Below, in pieces: positions 63,919 to 64,000 of a stretch of 64,000 nucleotides of DNA (within the stretch, counting starts at the first letter, position 1; the number at the start of each line of letters is the position of its first letter). The stretch spans positions 1-64,000 of the forward strand of contig NZ_JADWYQ010000006.1 of assembly GCF_022414575.1 (NCBI RefSeq), given 5' to 3'. The stretch is from Streptomyces sp. MUM 178J. Its GTDB lineage: Bacteria > Actinomycetota > Actinomycetes > Streptomycetales > Streptomycetaceae. A model generated the notes under the pieces. That model was not told where the DNA came from, did not search any database, and worked only from the letters and a program-made list of their open reading frames with translations. A program made the position numbers and the translations under genes.

Positions 63919-64000
63919 AGGCGGGTCCCTTCGACGGGCGTCACATCCGTGTGCAGAGCAACCGAACGCTTGGCATGCGTACCGCGCGCCCCAACGGGGG

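Overview
The window is high-GC, gene-dense actinobacterial chromosome and reads as a Streptomyces. Support: strong GC bias at third codon positions, frequent GTG starts, GGAGG-type ribosome sites, many ATGA/GTGA stop-start overlaps, Tat and lipoprotein signals, and families and gene order typical of the genus (ECF sigma with RskA-like anti-sigma, GH20/GH3/GH81 enzymes, a DesE-like siderophore lipoprotein next to a leucine-catabolic acyl-CoA carboxylase operon). There is no rRNA, no integrase or transposase gene, no CRISPR array and no PKS/NRPS cluster. One tRNA-Arg is present.

Layout. 1-3 kb: two adjacent dynamin-like GTPases on the minus strand, the second cut by the window edge. 3.2 kb: tRNA-Arg(TCT) with terminator. 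3.7-8.5 kb: anti-sigma/ECF sigma pair, a DUF1772-type membrane protein, a von Willebrand lipoprotein and a divergent HTH regulator. 8.6-12.1 kb: an ABC permease coupled to an unusual hydrolase-ATPase fusion. 12.2-13 kb: an acetyltransferase and a possible methyltransferase remnant. 13.3-20.6 kb: myo-inositol catabolism (iolC, Cgl0159-type aldolase candidate, iolB, iolD, mmsA on minus; iolE-like divergent). 20.9-27 kb: small MerR-like protein, cation/proton antiporter, CsoR-type operator with copZ, citrate synthase and RecD-like helicase. 27.7-36.7 kb: Tat-exported GH3 enzyme, a MITE-like element, secreted proteins including an S37-type peptidase, and a 1234-residue ABC exporter fusing two half-transporters. 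37.2-41.8 kb: ureohydrolase plus ThDP enzyme, divergent from a PucR-type regulator. 41.8-50.8 kb: a beta-1,3-glucan (laminarin) utilisation locus (GH1, two permeases, binding protein, GH81 endoglucanase, LacI regulator). 51-61 kb: acyl-CoA dehydrogenase and thioesterase, phosphatase and TetR regulator, then a leucine/isovalerate operon (carboxylase beta and alpha, HMG-CoA lyase, acyl-CoA dehydrogenase). 61-64 kb: an iron-box-controlled DesE-like lipoprotein, a 29-bp tandem repeat array and a GH20 hexosaminidase.

How the parts fit. Several loci carry recognisable control DNA: three LacI palindromes tie the glucanase, transporter and regulator of the laminarin locus together; two TetR-like 14-bp sites sit between the regulator and the leucine operon; an iron box precedes the DesE-like gene; a CsoR palindrome precedes copZ; and a mirrored pair of TTGACA hexamers separates iolC from the iolE-like gene. 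The most interesting leads are the hydrolase-ABC fusion, the ureohydrolase/ThDP pair as a possible 2-ketoarginine route, the in-frame repeat-like insertions in the carboxylase alpha subunit, the MITE that supplies a stop codon, and the apparent absence of desABCD between the DesE-like gene and the hexosaminidase.
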